NCBI GenBank assembly: GCA_007135115.1
Contig: SLJN01000395.1
Location: forward strand, 1 to 38,038
Reading direction: 5' to 3'
DNA length: 38,038 bases
Source: Balneolales bacterium
GTDB taxonomy: Bacteria; Bacteroidota; Rhodothermia; Balneolales; Natronogracilivirgulaceae
Shown: positions 1 through 7,903 of the stretch, in pieces
Position numbering within the stretch: the stretch's first letter is position 1
How the letters are laid out: each line of letters opens with the position of its first letter
Notes under the pieces: model-generated
What the model was told of the DNA's origin: nothing
The model's input: the letters and a program-made list of their open reading frames with translations, nothing else
Databases searched by the model: none
Program-made: the position numbers and the translations under genes

Positions 1-1164
1 CTTTTTGTCATCATTTTTATAGTGAGTCTGGTTTACTTTTTAAATCGCCAGGCTTTTCACACCGTATTTGAAAATCAAGAGGCTTTAGCTGAAGGCAGCG
101 AGTGGGTTGAAAAGACCTATTCACTGGGAGGGCTGGTCGACTATATCGAAGCCAATCCTGACTATGTCTCTATTGCTTCGCTCAATCTCTCCTACCCTGA
201 TCAATCAATTCATTACAATGACGATACTCCAAGAGTTCTGGGAACCGTAGGGCATTTCTCTTTGCTGGGAAGCTGGTTCGAAGCAAAGCAAGACGGTATT
301 CTGTCTGCTGATTCTTTGGTTGCTATTGAAGACATCGAACGGTTTCATCTACCTAACATTTCGGAATCAGCACACCAGGCCGGGTTAATTGCTTTGAAAG
401 ATTATGCTGAAGATGACTATGTGCCGCTGAAGGAGGTCGTGCAGGTAATGATTACCAACAACCACCTTGCATCAGCAGATTTTCTTTACGACTTACTGGG
501 TTATGAGCGAATTGATAGCTTTACGCAAAACCGTTTTGGAGGAAATGTTGAAACTCCGCTACCCTGGAGCGGCTTTTACATCCTTGCGCAACCGATGCTA
601 CATGGCAAACAAGCGGAAGAAAAACTAAACCAGCTGGCGGATCTTGATCAGGAATCTTTAACCGATTTGGTACTTGACCGATTTCAGAAATTCAAGGATG
701 ATGAGGAGTTTAAAAGCCAGGTAAATCAAGCTTTTAGCGGGGATGGTCATAATCTGAATTTTACCGAGCAGCGGCAACTTTATAATTTGACGCCTCGCGG
801 GAAAGCAAGTGCTCTTGCCAAATTCGCTCAGAAAGTTTTGGATGATGAGTTTATTTCAGAAGACGTTAGCAGGGAAATGTACGAAATGCTTAGCTGGCCG
901 CTGGAAGAACAGTCAACCCGGCAGCATCTGGAGCGATATGGCGCCGTCTATGAAAATCGTATGAGTATTCTTGGTGGTGTGGATATGGGAGAATCTAAAT
1001 ACACCGGGGAACGCTATGCGCAAGCTATACTTTACGATAATATGCCGATTGGTCTTTGGATGCATATGTCCAGCAATTTTATGAACCAGGATTATCAAAA
1101 ACGGCTGATATATGATCCGGAACTTAAAAGGCGTAGCATATCGGCTTTAGCGGATGAATCTTAG
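1..1164 (+). CDS. Partial beta-lactamase-fold (serine hydrolase-like) protein, 5' end outside window
   Basis: The reading frame is open from base 1, and the codons before the GTG at 22 encode a hydrophobic stretch (LFVIIFIV then SLVYFL), so the gene probably starts left of the window with a signal or membrane anchor. The body has the layout of class A beta-lactamase-related proteins: a helix after the active-site region (SWFEAKQDGIL), a segment like the SDN-loop helix (ITNNHLASADFLYDLLG), and a late strand pair (YAQAILYDNMPIGLWMHM). The catalytic motifs do not match. Where SxxK is expected there is TVGH (about residues 75-78 from codon 22), the SDN position reads TNNH, and the KTG position reads LGG. 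I infer a non-enzymatic or altered-chemistry relative, exported and anchored in the envelope. No clear operon partner; the next gene starts about 120 bases downstream on the same strand. Confidence 0.6.
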   Translation, partial: LFVIIFIVSLVYFLNRQAFHTVFENQEALAEGSEWVEKTYSLGGLVDYIEANPDYVSIASLNLSYPDQSIHYNDDTPRVLGTVGHFSLLGSWFEAKQDGILSADSLVAIEDIERFHLPNISESAHQAGLIALKDYAEDDYVPLKEVVQVMITNNHLASADFLYDLLGYERIDSFTQNRFGGNVETPLPWSGFYILAQPMLHGKQAEEKLNQLADLDQESLTDLVLDRFQKFKDDEEFKSQVNQAFSGDGHNLNFTEQRQLYNLTPRGKASALAKFAQKVLDDEFISEDVSREMYEMLSWPLEEQSTRQHLERYGAVYENRMSILGGVDMGESKYTGERYAQAILYDNMPIGLWMHMSSNFMNQDYQKRLIYDPELKRRSISALADES

Positions 1165-1283
1165 TATCGTATTGCTCTGCACTTGTTTTAAAAATTTCGC
1201 TTATTTGGATGTAATAGGTGCTGAGCGTTACCGAAATAAAACTCATCGCGGTGATTAACCTTCTATCTAAAAAAGAGTCTATT

Positions 1284-1994
1284 ATGTATAGCAAGCTAAC
1301 TTTAAATCTCGATCAGTTTATAAAATATCAGCTTGAGCAGTACAGGCAGGTACCGGTAAAGAAAAAAGAAATTCGACCGGTAATAACCATTTCTCGTGAG
1401 TTCGGCTGTGAAGGTTTTCCCGTTGCGAAATTATTGGCTGAAAAACTCAAGAGTGAATCCAAACTTGAGTGGCTGATTTACAACCGTGAGCTGGTCGACC
1501 GCTTCTCCGACACTACCGAATTTGATAATGAGTTGATGGAATCCCTCAGTAAACAACAACGCTCACAGGTTGATCAGTTTGTCGATCATATACTGGCGCA
1601 TAAGCCCAATAATTATGCCCTTTATAAAAAGATGGCTCGTAGTGTAAAAGCTCTGTCAGAGCGGGGATACTGTATCATTGTGGGATCCGGAGGTGCCATT
1701 TTGACCGCTGATCTTCCCAATTGTATCCACATTCGATTGAAGGCGCCGTATTCATTTCGCATTCAACGAATAAGCCGGGAATTGCAGGTTTCTGAAAATG
1801 AAGCCCGGAAAATTATCGAAAATAATGATCAATCCCGGGTTGAGATGATTCGCAACTTTACCAAACATGAAGTAGAAGACTCGAAGTTCTACGATTTAAT
1901 CATCGATAACGAGCGGTTTAACTCCCATCAAATAACAGAACATATCATTCTTGCACTGAACCAATGCGTTCCGGGCTGGCAGCCGAAATCCTGA
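1284..1994 (+). CDS. Cytidylate-kinase-like family protein
   Basis: The protein of about 236 residues resembles the cytidylate kinase-like P-loop family (AAA_26 type). The N-terminal nucleotide-binding segment ITISREFGCEGFPVAKLLAE matches the usual ITISRxxGSGG...LA pattern, followed by IYNRELVDR, the strand CIIVGSGGAI, and the Arg-rich lid region RLKAPYSFRIQRISREL. The loop reads GCEGFP rather than GSGGxx, which may alter phosphate binding. Members are assumed to phosphorylate nucleosides or nucleotides, but the physiological substrate is unknown. The ATG at 1284 is preferred because AAAAGAG lies about 8 bases upstream and the conserved core begins soon after. A GTG at 1218 would add 22 residues without family support. 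It is distinct from the canonical cmk gene. Confidence 0.7.
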   Translation: MYSKLTLNLDQFIKYQLEQYRQVPVKKKEIRPVITISREFGCEGFPVAKLLAEKLKSESKLEWLIYNRELVDRFSDTTEFDNELMESLSKQQRSQVDQFVDHILAHKPNNYALYKKMARSVKALSERGYCIIVGSGGAILTADLPNCIHIRLKAPYSFRIQRISRELQVSENEARKIIENNDQSRVEMIRNFTKHEVEDSKFYDLIIDNERFNSHQITEHIILALNQCVPGWQPKS

Positions 1995-2061
1995 TTTCGT
2001 ATATACGCTGCGGTAGGCGGCTGCGTAATTCTACCGGTAATCGATATACTACTTAATACAC

Positions 2062-2550
2062 ATGAATAACCCGCATCAATTTTGGCATTTGTTCTGGATC
2101 GTACCGGCCGGCTTACTCTATCTGATGATTCAGCAAGGTACGGTCTTACACGGTTTGCAGAATACCTACAACGAAGGTGAGATGTATCTGGCCGAAGTTA
2201 TTGATTTTGAAATCAAACAGATTGCCGCTCAAACCAACGGTCATCTTACCCTTGAGTTTGAGCCGGATAGCGGTGAGCTTATTCAGCGTCAGCTATCGCA
2301 ACCTATACAGAATGCCGCTCAGCTTCAAAATACCACGCACGTACCAATCCAGTATCTGGAAAGCAGTTTTCAACCAATCGTCATGATTCCGATTTATGAA
2401 TTTCACCGAAATATGGTGATGGCCAATATCGGAATTGCGTTTATTGCTTTTATGATCACAGGTTACCTGGGGTATCGTGCAAGCTCTTTTGCCCGCAAGA
2501 AGACCGCAGAAGATTCCGGTCCGGTTGAATATGAAATTGTGGATGCATGA
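2062..2550 (+). CDS. Small membrane protein of unknown function, two predicted transmembrane segments
   Basis: A 162-residue protein with a hydrophobic helix near the N terminus (FWHLFWIVPAGLLYLMI, about 7-24), a soluble region of roughly 90 residues, a second helix (MANIGIAFIAFMITGYLGY, about 121-139) and a charged C-terminal tail. I recognise no family. The topology places the central domain outside the cytoplasm or both ends inside. Its stop overlaps the start of the downstream methyltransferase gene by ATGA (2547-2550), so the two are probably translationally coupled. A short inverted repeat (CGGTAG at 2011-2016, CTACCG at 2031-2036) lies just upstream but has no T-run. Confidence 0.65.
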   Translation: MNNPHQFWHLFWIVPAGLLYLMIQQGTVLHGLQNTYNEGEMYLAEVIDFEIKQIAAQTNGHLTLEFEPDSGELIQRQLSQPIQNAAQLQNTTHVPIQYLESSFQPIVMIPIYEFHRNMVMANIGIAFIAFMITGYLGYRASSFARKKTAEDSGPVEYEIVDA

Positions 2551-3332
2551 TTACCGGTATTCCGCAGCTTTTTCTGATCCCAACCCCTCTTGGTAAAACT
2601 CCTGCGAATAACTCGATTCCACCCGATGTCATCAGGCAGATTCACGAGTTGGATACTTTTTTTGTAGAATCGGTACCGGCCGCCCGGCGGTTTTTGCAGT
2701 GGATCGAGCATCCGGTTCCGGAATATGAATGGAAACTTTATCTGCTGACAAAAAAAACATCCGCCAAAGAAATTGCCGAATACCTTGATGTCATCCGTGA
2801 CACTGGAGCAACCGGCATCTTTTCCGAGGCCGGAAGCCCCGCTGTAGCAGACCCGGGCGCTGATTTGGTCCGTCGGGCTCATCAACAGGGAATCCAGGTA
2901 ACCCCACTGACCGGCCCTTCATCGATCATCCTTGCGCTGATGGCATCGGGCGGAAACGGTCAGCAGTTTGCATTTCACGGCTATCTGCCCAGAGAGTCTC
3001 AGCAAACCAGGCAATCCATTTCCTCCATCGAGCGAAAGGCGGTTTCCGACGGATACACCCATTTGTTTATGGAAACCCCGCATCGTTCGCCGCAGCTTTG
3101 GCAGGATTTACTCGAAACGCTCAATCCGAAAACGATACTCGGGTTCGGACAAAACCTTACCTTGCCAAATGAATATACCGCTGCGAAAGAGGTAGGGGCA
3201 TGGAGAGCCGAGTCTGCCGACCTCCCGGCTGAACCTGCTATATTTTTTATCTATCGCAACCCGGAGGTGAAATCATTTTCCGGTAAAAAAGGCTACGGCA
3301 AGAAGAAAGGGCGAAAGAAGGGTAAGTTTTAG
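2547..3332 (+). CDS. RsmI-like SAM-dependent methyltransferase (tetrapyrrole methylase fold)
   Basis: Motifs of the RsmI/tetrapyrrole methylase family are visible: LFLIPTPLGKTP at the N terminus, the SAM-binding segment GIFSEAGSPAVADPGADLVR, PLTGPSSIILALMASGG, FHGYLPRES and FMETPHR. RsmI 2'-O-methylates a cytidine of 16S rRNA, but this copy departs from classic RsmI. It lacks the usual GNLxDIT start of the first strand and its 'AEDTR'-type segment (it has FVESVPAARR). It also ends in a very basic Lys/Gly tail (about the last 18 residues, GKKGYGKKKGRKKGKF), which suggests RNA binding. I therefore call it RsmI-like, possibly a lineage-specific paralogue with another target. It overlaps the preceding gene by 4 bases and converges on the ankyrin gene 28 bases away. 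Confidence 0.75.
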   Translation: MITGIPQLFLIPTPLGKTPANNSIPPDVIRQIHELDTFFVESVPAARRFLQWIEHPVPEYEWKLYLLTKKTSAKEIAEYLDVIRDTGATGIFSEAGSPAVADPGADLVRRAHQQGIQVTPLTGPSSIILALMASGGNGQQFAFHGYLPRESQQTRQSISSIERKAVSDGYTHLFMETPHRSPQLWQDLLETLNPKTILGFGQNLTLPNEYTAAKEVGAWRAESADLPAEPAIFFIYRNPEVKSFSGKKGYGKKKGRKKGKF

Positions 3333-3360
3333 TGTTGAAACCGTCCCCATCAAGTTTGGG

Positions 3361-4143
3361 CTAACTCAGCGGTTCCAACAGCTCAATCACTTCATCATGA
3401 CCGTTTTGCCGGGCTATATCCAACGCGCGGTCCCCGTAATCGTTTCGGAGTTCGGTGTCGGCACCGTATTCAATGAGCATTTCAATAATTTCGACATAGC
3501 CCATTTCAGCCGCGTACATCATTGCGGTGAAACCGTCTTCTACTTGCTCATCATATTCAGAACCTTCCTCAAGCAAAAGCTCTACAATCTCGGAGTTCCC
3601 TCCATAAGCTGCATTGATGAGAGCCGTACCTCCCTGTGCATTGCGGGCAACGACATTGGCATCATGCTCCAAAAGCAGTTTCACCGTCTCGACATGTCCG
3701 CCGTGTGCGGCATACATTAAAGGAGTCAGGCGGCGTTCTTCTTCACGTGAATCAACGTAGGCGCCTTCTTCGAGGAGTATTTCTGCAATTTCGGTATGTC
3801 CGTTTTGAGCTGCCAGGATGATGGGAGTTTGCCCGTATACATCATAGACATCAAGATAGGCGCCTTCATCGACCAGGTACTCCACCATTTCCGTTTCACC
3901 GGCTTCGACGGCTGCAGTAAGGGGGGCTTGTTCCAGGCTGTTTTTATCATCGATATCAAAATCGGAATCCAGAAAATATCCCACAATTTCGACCTCTCCT
4001 TCTCTGGCATAATCGACCATGGCTTCGGTGGTCTTTTCGATATCTTTTCGGGAAAGTTCTTCCTTTGAATCCGTAGAACAGGAAAGAACTAATACCGAGG
4101 TCAGAATGATGAGGACTATCCGATTGTTTAAAGATGATAACAT
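3361..4143 (-). CDS. Ankyrin-repeat lipoprotein
   Basis: A lipoprotein signal precedes Cys22 (lipobox VLSC, hydrophobic stretch IVLIILTSVLVL). After an acidic linker there are about six ankyrin repeats from roughly residue 60 to the end, recognisable by repeated units such as TPLMYAAHGGHVETVKLLLE, TAMMYAAEMGYVEIIEMLIE and ALDIARQNGHDEVIELL. It is probably anchored in the outer or inner membrane facing the periplasm and used for protein-protein contact; no partner can be named. It is transcribed divergently from msrB across 92 bases that contain an inverted repeat ACATCC-N11-GGATGT (4162-4184). Many periplasmic ankyrin proteins in other bacteria sit beside oxidative-stress genes (for example ankB beside catalase), which makes the msrB neighbour noteworthy, but a shared role is inference only. 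Confidence 0.85.
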   Translation of the reverse strand: MLSSLNNRIVLIILTSVLVLSCSTDSKEELSRKDIEKTTEAMVDYAREGEVEIVGYFLDSDFDIDDKNSLEQAPLTAAVEAGETEMVEYLVDEGAYLDVYDVYGQTPIILAAQNGHTEIAEILLEEGAYVDSREEERRLTPLMYAAHGGHVETVKLLLEHDANVVARNAQGGTALINAAYGGNSEIVELLLEEGSEYDEQVEDGFTAMMYAAEMGYVEIIEMLIEYGADTELRNDYGDRALDIARQNGHDEVIELLEPLS

Positions 4144-4161
4144 AATGCTTAGTTTTTTATC

Positions 4162-4184
4162 ACATCCGTAATTTTTGAGGATGT
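4162..4184. promoter_or_regulatory. Inverted repeat in divergent ankyrin/msrB promoter region
   Basis: ACATCC (4162-4167) and GGATGT (4179-4184) form a 6-bp inverted repeat with an 11-base AT-rich spacer in the 92-base divergent gap. The position would suit a dimeric repressor or activator acting on one or both genes. The repeat is short, so chance occurrence is quite possible. Confidence 0.25.
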
Positions 4185-4235
4185 ATAACCTGTTTTGATA
4201 CGAAATTTGAAACCTTAATAGTAGCTGTTACCTGT

Positions 4236-4634
4236 ATGGACAAAGTAAAAAAAACCGAAGAAGAATGGGCCAAAGAATTAACCCCGGAGCAATATCGTAT
4301 TTTGCGCCAAAAAGGTACAGAACGGGCATTTACCGGTGAATATAACGAATCCCCCGGAAAAGGAGTTTACCGGTGTGCAGGTTGCGGCAACCCCCTGTTT
4401 CACTCCGATACTAAATACAACTCCGGATCCGGCTGGCCGAGCTTTTACGCCCCCTATGATCCCGAACATGTTGATGAAGAAGAGGATCACTCATTTGCAA
4501 TGGTGCGCACGGAAGTGCTGTGTTCAAAATGTGACGGACACCTCGGTCACGTTTTTAATGATGGCCCTCAGCCTACCGGCCTTCGTTATTGCGTAAACTC
4601 TGCATCTTTAAAATTCGACCCGGATGAAAGCTGA
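4236..4634 (+). CDS. msrB: Peptide-methionine (R)-S-oxide reductase MsrB
   Basis: A 132-residue stand-alone MsrB, a typical length for the family. It reduces the R epimer of methionine sulfoxide in proteins, repairing oxidative damage. The two zinc-binding CxxC pairs are present (CAGC at about 47-50 and CSKC at about 96-99), as are GSGWPSF (65-70), [11 protein letters not shown] and the catalytic cysteine in RYCVNSAS (Cys119). No signal peptide is seen, so it is cytoplasmic. The start ATG at 4236 gives the conserved N-terminal [21 protein letters not shown]. It is convergent with the next gene with no intergenic base: the two stop codons abut at 4634/4635. It is divergent from the ankyrin lipoprotein gene. 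Confidence 0.96.
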   Translation: MDKVKKTEEEWAKELTPEQYRILRQKGTERAFTGEYNESPGKGVYRCAGCGNPLFHSDTKYNSGSGWPSFYAPYDPEHVDEEEDHSFAMVRTEVLCSKCDGHLGHVFNDGPQPTGLRYCVNSASLKFDPDES

Positions 4635-5201
4635 TCAAAGTCGATCATGCCTGATAATATCGTAACCTATACTGGGCATCTCCGCCTCGTGACGCTCTTC
4701 CTCGGATTGCCGGAAATAATGGGTGCGTACGAATGTGTTGATGATTGAAAACAGTTCTTCGGTATTCTGAAGGATTTCCGGTTCACGGTATTCCTGACTG
4801 CGAATGACCGATTCACCGTCTTCATCCAGATAATCTCTTAAAACGCGTTCATCCTCGACGATCAACGTGTAAGATGAACCCGGAATCGCCCGGTCTGTTC
4901 CGGATTGATATTGAATAATTTTTAATTCTTGTATATCACCTTCAAAGGTAAATTCAAACAGAAAAATACTGCCGTCGAATTCAATTTCCTCTTTGATGAT
5001 ATCCTGCTGAATATAGTCATCTACGGCAAACTCTACTCTTCTTTCGGACCACTCCGAAATGCCAACTTGCTCTCCACCATAATGAATAGGCTTGCCGGTG
5101 AGGTGTTCGCCGTCAACAATCTCCTCTGTAGTACTGCAGGCCGAAGTTAGCGCTAATAGCGTAATTACAATTATGGAAAATAGAAAAAGGCGGTAGCTCA
5201 T
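4635..5201 (-). CDS. Lipoprotein of unknown function
   Basis: Starting at the ATG at 5201 gives a good lipoprotein signal (SYRLFLFSIIVITLLALTSAC, lipid-modified Cys22). An in-frame upstream start at 5252 would put 17 extra residues before the signal and is less likely. The mature part is about 167 acidic residues. It has a beta-rich first half (IFLFEFTFEGDIQELKIIQY) and a C-terminal helix (ILQNTEELFSIINTFVRTHYF). No family is recognised. Its stop codon directly abuts the msrB stop on the opposite strand, leaving no room for a terminator outside the coding sequences. Confidence 0.7.
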   Translation of the reverse strand: MSYRLFLFSIIVITLLALTSACSTTEEIVDGEHLTGKPIHYGGEQVGISEWSERRVEFAVDDYIQQDIIKEEIEFDGSIFLFEFTFEGDIQELKIIQYQSGTDRAIPGSSYTLIVEDERVLRDYLDEDGESVIRSQEYREPEILQNTEELFSIINTFVRTHYFRQSEEERHEAEMPSIGYDIIRHDRL

Positions 5202-5435
5202 GAGGTTACTGCAATAGCCAGTCAGGTCAAGTTTCTCGATTGTCGAATTCATCCAATGAAGTTGGGGTGATGATTAAAAATACGAGATTGACCCGATTCC
5301 CTAAAATTTTACTTGAGATTAAACGGGTAGCGGCCCTCCTGTCCTGTACATTGCTTATGCCGGAGTTTCATTTTGATGTTTTGTATCCGGTTTTATTGGA
5401 AAGAAATGCGGGCTAATGCAGGCTTTTAAAAATAT

Positions 5436-5470
5436 AAAAAGCCGTTCCAGTTCTCACTGAAACGGCTTTT
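5436..5470 (-). terminator. Intrinsic terminator of the first SusC-SusD-lipoprotein trio
   Basis: Read on the minus strand, AAAAGCCGTTTCAGT, a GAGA loop, then ACTGGAACGGCTTTTT form a stem of about 14 bp (one G-U pair) followed by T-rich sequence. It lies 50 bases past the lipoprotein stop at 5520. Confidence 0.85.
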
Positions 5471-5519
5471 GAGGTCCCTCCCCTGTATGTAGTTATTGGC
5501 AAAAAAGGATCGGGAAGGA

Positions 5520-6353
5520 CTATTCAAGTTCCTGGCAAGCTACCAGATCGTCGCCCATCAGGCCATCATCATATACTCTTACATGTATTTCATCGGCCTG
5601 AAAGAGTCTGACATCAACTTCGGCTTCTGCTGAAGCACTATGCTCCTCTTCTTCGGTTTCCATTTCAGGATAGTCTTCTTCCTGGCCGATAAGATCACCG
5701 GGGTCGTCGCAAGAGTCACGATAAATGCCCCACTGGTAGGATTCTTCTTCGGCAAGCTCATCAAGACTGATATCTGCGACGAACATTTCATCCGGAGCGA
5801 AACCTTCTACTTCGATGCTACCTTCGACATCTTCGTAGTCTTCGGTGCCTTCGAGATCCGCGCTGAATTCGACATCCTGTTTTTCAACATCGACATCGAG
5901 AACCGACATATTGGGTGCCGCTCTTAGCTCATCGCCATCTTCCAGGATCAACTGAAAAAACAGTTCATCCCGATTTTCGAAGGCATCAGCCAATATTTCA
6001 ACATCTACTTCGGCGCTGCTGCTGTTGGCAGAAATCGTGACCGAAGTTGATGCCAATTCAAAATGCTCACCTTCTACGGCTTCGGACGCATCTTCATTAA
6101 CAGACACCGAAACGGATCTGTCTGAATCAGCATGAGCTCCGATTAGTTGAACTTCATAACTGTGAACTTCACTTTCCTCCTGATCCGCATCAAGGGTGAT
6201 GCCATCAGACAAAGATGAAGTTGAACGATCCGGCGGAGCCCACTCGACCTGGTTCGCTTCGCTCAGGTCAAAATCCTGCTCTTCAAAACACCCCCACATC
6301 ACCAGCGGAAGAATAAGAAGAGCTCCAAACTTTAGTACATTTCTATGTTTCAT
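5520..6353 (-). CDS. SusCD-associated two-domain acidic lipoprotein (Calx-beta-like plus SOD-like barrel), copy 1
   Basis: Starting at ATG 6353 (rather than 6380) gives a lipoprotein signal ending WGC at Cys22. Residues about 60-160 look like a Calx-beta/DUF4843-type Ig-like domain (AVEGEHFELASTSVTISANS, then VDVEILADAFENRDELFFQLIL). Residues about 161-277 resemble the last part of a Cu/Zn superoxide dismutase-type barrel: a strand pair, YQWGIYRDSC (Cys215), a YPEME segment, EIHVRVYDDG and a closing VACQELE (Cys273). The two cysteines sit where SOD has its conserved disulfide, but the histidine metal ligands are absent, so I do not expect enzyme activity. It is the last gene of a trio behind SusC and SusD, about 110 bases after the SusD stop, with a hairpin in between. 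It is probably a surface-exposed accessory or ligand-binding lipoprotein of that transporter. It is a paralogue of the gene at 11738-12595. Confidence 0.75.
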   Translation of the reverse strand: MKHRNVLKFGALLILPLVMWGCFEEQDFDLSEANQVEWAPPDRSTSSLSDGITLDADQEESEVHSYEVQLIGAHADSDRSVSVSVNEDASEAVEGEHFELASTSVTISANSSSAEVDVEILADAFENRDELFFQLILEDGDELRAAPNMSVLDVDVEKQDVEFSADLEGTEDYEDVEGSIEVEGFAPDEMFVADISLDELAEEESYQWGIYRDSCDDPGDLIGQEEDYPEMETEEEEHSASAEAEVDVRLFQADEIHVRVYDDGLMGDDLVACQELE

Positions 6354-6412
6354 AAACTTCAAATAATTTCTTGGTTCCAATTTCTATTTGAAACTGAGGT
6401 TTTCAGTTACCC

Positions 6413-6441
6413 CTTCACCGCAAAAAGAGTTCGCGGTGAAG
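6413..6441 (-). other. Intercistronic hairpin between SusD and lipoprotein genes
   Basis: CTTCACCGC (6413-6421) and GCGGTGAAG (6433-6441) form a perfect 9-bp stem with an 11-base loop. There is no T-run, so it is not a standard terminator. Between susD and the downstream lipoprotein gene it could stabilise the upstream mRNA end or attenuate the distal gene. The second trio has no such element because its genes nearly touch. Confidence 0.5.
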
Positions 6442-6461
6442 AGGCAGCGCTGAAATGAGAA

Positions 6462-7871
6462 TCAGTATCCAGGGTTGTCATCGAGATCCGGGTTATTTTC
6501 CACTTCGCTGGATGGCAATGTTGACAGCACCCGGAAATCATCGTAGGGTAATGTCGGAAGTCCATCCTGCTTCGTGATATCCATAGCGCGGCGCTTCAGG
6601 TCATAGAATCGATGTCCTTCGAAGTTGAGTTCTCGCCGACGCTCAGGGAAAACCTCATCTACAATGAAATCCACAGCATCGTTGTACCCGCTAACCGGAC
6701 CAATACCGCGTGCTTCCCGTACGGTATTGAGTGCATCATGTGCGTCATCAAAATTGCCCAATTCAGCATGAGCTTCTGCTTTGATGAGATACATTTCCGG
6801 AACGCGGATCAAAGGAACATTGTCATCGAATGCACCAGTGCTGCAATTCCACTTCAGGGTGTACCAGTAGCCATCCGTATGTTCGGCAAACAGGTTAAAT
6901 CTCCAGTCATCTTCATCGAAGAGATCCAGCAGATTTTGTGAAGGAATCACATCATGCCAGTGCTGTGGATTGGTATACGGGCACAAACCAACGTTGGAAC
7001 CAAGACTTTCCTCAACCGGGTCGATATTCAATTCCATAATGGACTCTTCATTCGGCGTCTCGGAAAACGGGTTTCCGTCGGTGAATGCAGATTCCTCAGT
7101 AATGAGATCGGCATCGGTTTCGGCAAGCGCAATTTCAGCATGATCAACAGCTGCCTGCCAGTTTTCCAGATACAGGTTGATCCTGGCAAGAAGCCCGTGA
7201 GCTCCGGCATAATTTGCGAAGTATACCCCGCGATCATCGTCTGCAAGTTGTTCGGCGGCGTACTCTAAATCATCCAGAGCTTGCTGATACACCTCGGAAT
7301 TCGAACTTCGTGCACGCAGGTCGGCCTGATCCCGGTCGCGAGTAGGCTCTGTGCGGATAATGGCACTTTGCGTCCAACCATCTACTTCTCTTCCGGGCTC
7401 GTAACCATAGGTTCGAGCAAGGTCGAAATAGGCAAACCCACGCTGAAAGTGAGACTCACCATCAAGGCGCTGGCGTACATCATCGGGCGCATCAACGGTT
7501 TCAATGCCGTCGATTACGTAATTGGCTTCGTTGATGGTGTTATAGACCGTATTCCAGAAGGTAATATGGGATCCCTGGGAGTTTACAGCCATACCATCGT
7601 ATCGCCCGGAGGTATTCGGATGCTGGTCGGTATTATCCGCCAATACATCAGGACCGAGCGTGATCTCCCGTCCATACCGCCATTCACTTTGAAGGCGGTT
7701 ATAGACAGAAGTCATAATTGCTTCAATCCCGTCGATGCTTTCCTGAGCAGTTTCAGGATCTACTTCGGTGGAAGGGTGGGTTTCCAGCAGGTCATCACAA
7801 CCCGCAATGAGAGCAACCCCCATCACGAAAAGACCTATTCTACTTAAGTATTTCCACATAATTTTGTACAT
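6462..7871 (-). CDS. SusD/RagB-family nutrient-binding outer membrane lipoprotein, copy 1
   Basis: A 469-residue SusD-family protein that acts as the surface lid of its SusC partner. The lipobox is IAGC (Cys25 from ATG 7871, Cys21 from ATG 7859; either start is possible). SusD hallmarks are present: N-terminal DDLLETHPSTEVDPE, helix region YNRLQSEWRYG, the TPR-like VPEMYLIKAEAHAELGNFDD, and the C-terminal RRRELNFEGHRFYDLKRRA. The protein is strongly acidic. It follows SusC (stop at 7904) with about 30 bases between. The bound substrate cannot be read from the sequence, and no glycoside hydrolase, sulfatase or peptidase gene is adjacent. Confidence 0.93.
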   Translation of the reverse strand: MYKIMWKYLSRIGLFVMGVALIAGCDDLLETHPSTEVDPETAQESIDGIEAIMTSVYNRLQSEWRYGREITLGPDVLADNTDQHPNTSGRYDGMAVNSQGSHITFWNTVYNTINEANYVIDGIETVDAPDDVRQRLDGESHFQRGFAYFDLARTYGYEPGREVDGWTQSAIIRTEPTRDRDQADLRARSSNSEVYQQALDDLEYAAEQLADDDRGVYFANYAGAHGLLARINLYLENWQAAVDHAEIALAETDADLITEESAFTDGNPFSETPNEESIMELNIDPVEESLGSNVGLCPYTNPQHWHDVIPSQNLLDLFDEDDWRFNLFAEHTDGYWYTLKWNCSTGAFDDNVPLIRVPEMYLIKAEAHAELGNFDDAHDALNTVREARGIGPVSGYNDAVDFIVDEVFPERRRELNFEGHRFYDLKRRAMDITKQDGLPTLPYDDFRVLSTLPSSEVENNPDLDDNPGY

Positions 7872-7903
7872 AATTTGATTCAGAATTTCGGTGATCCGGC
7901 TGA

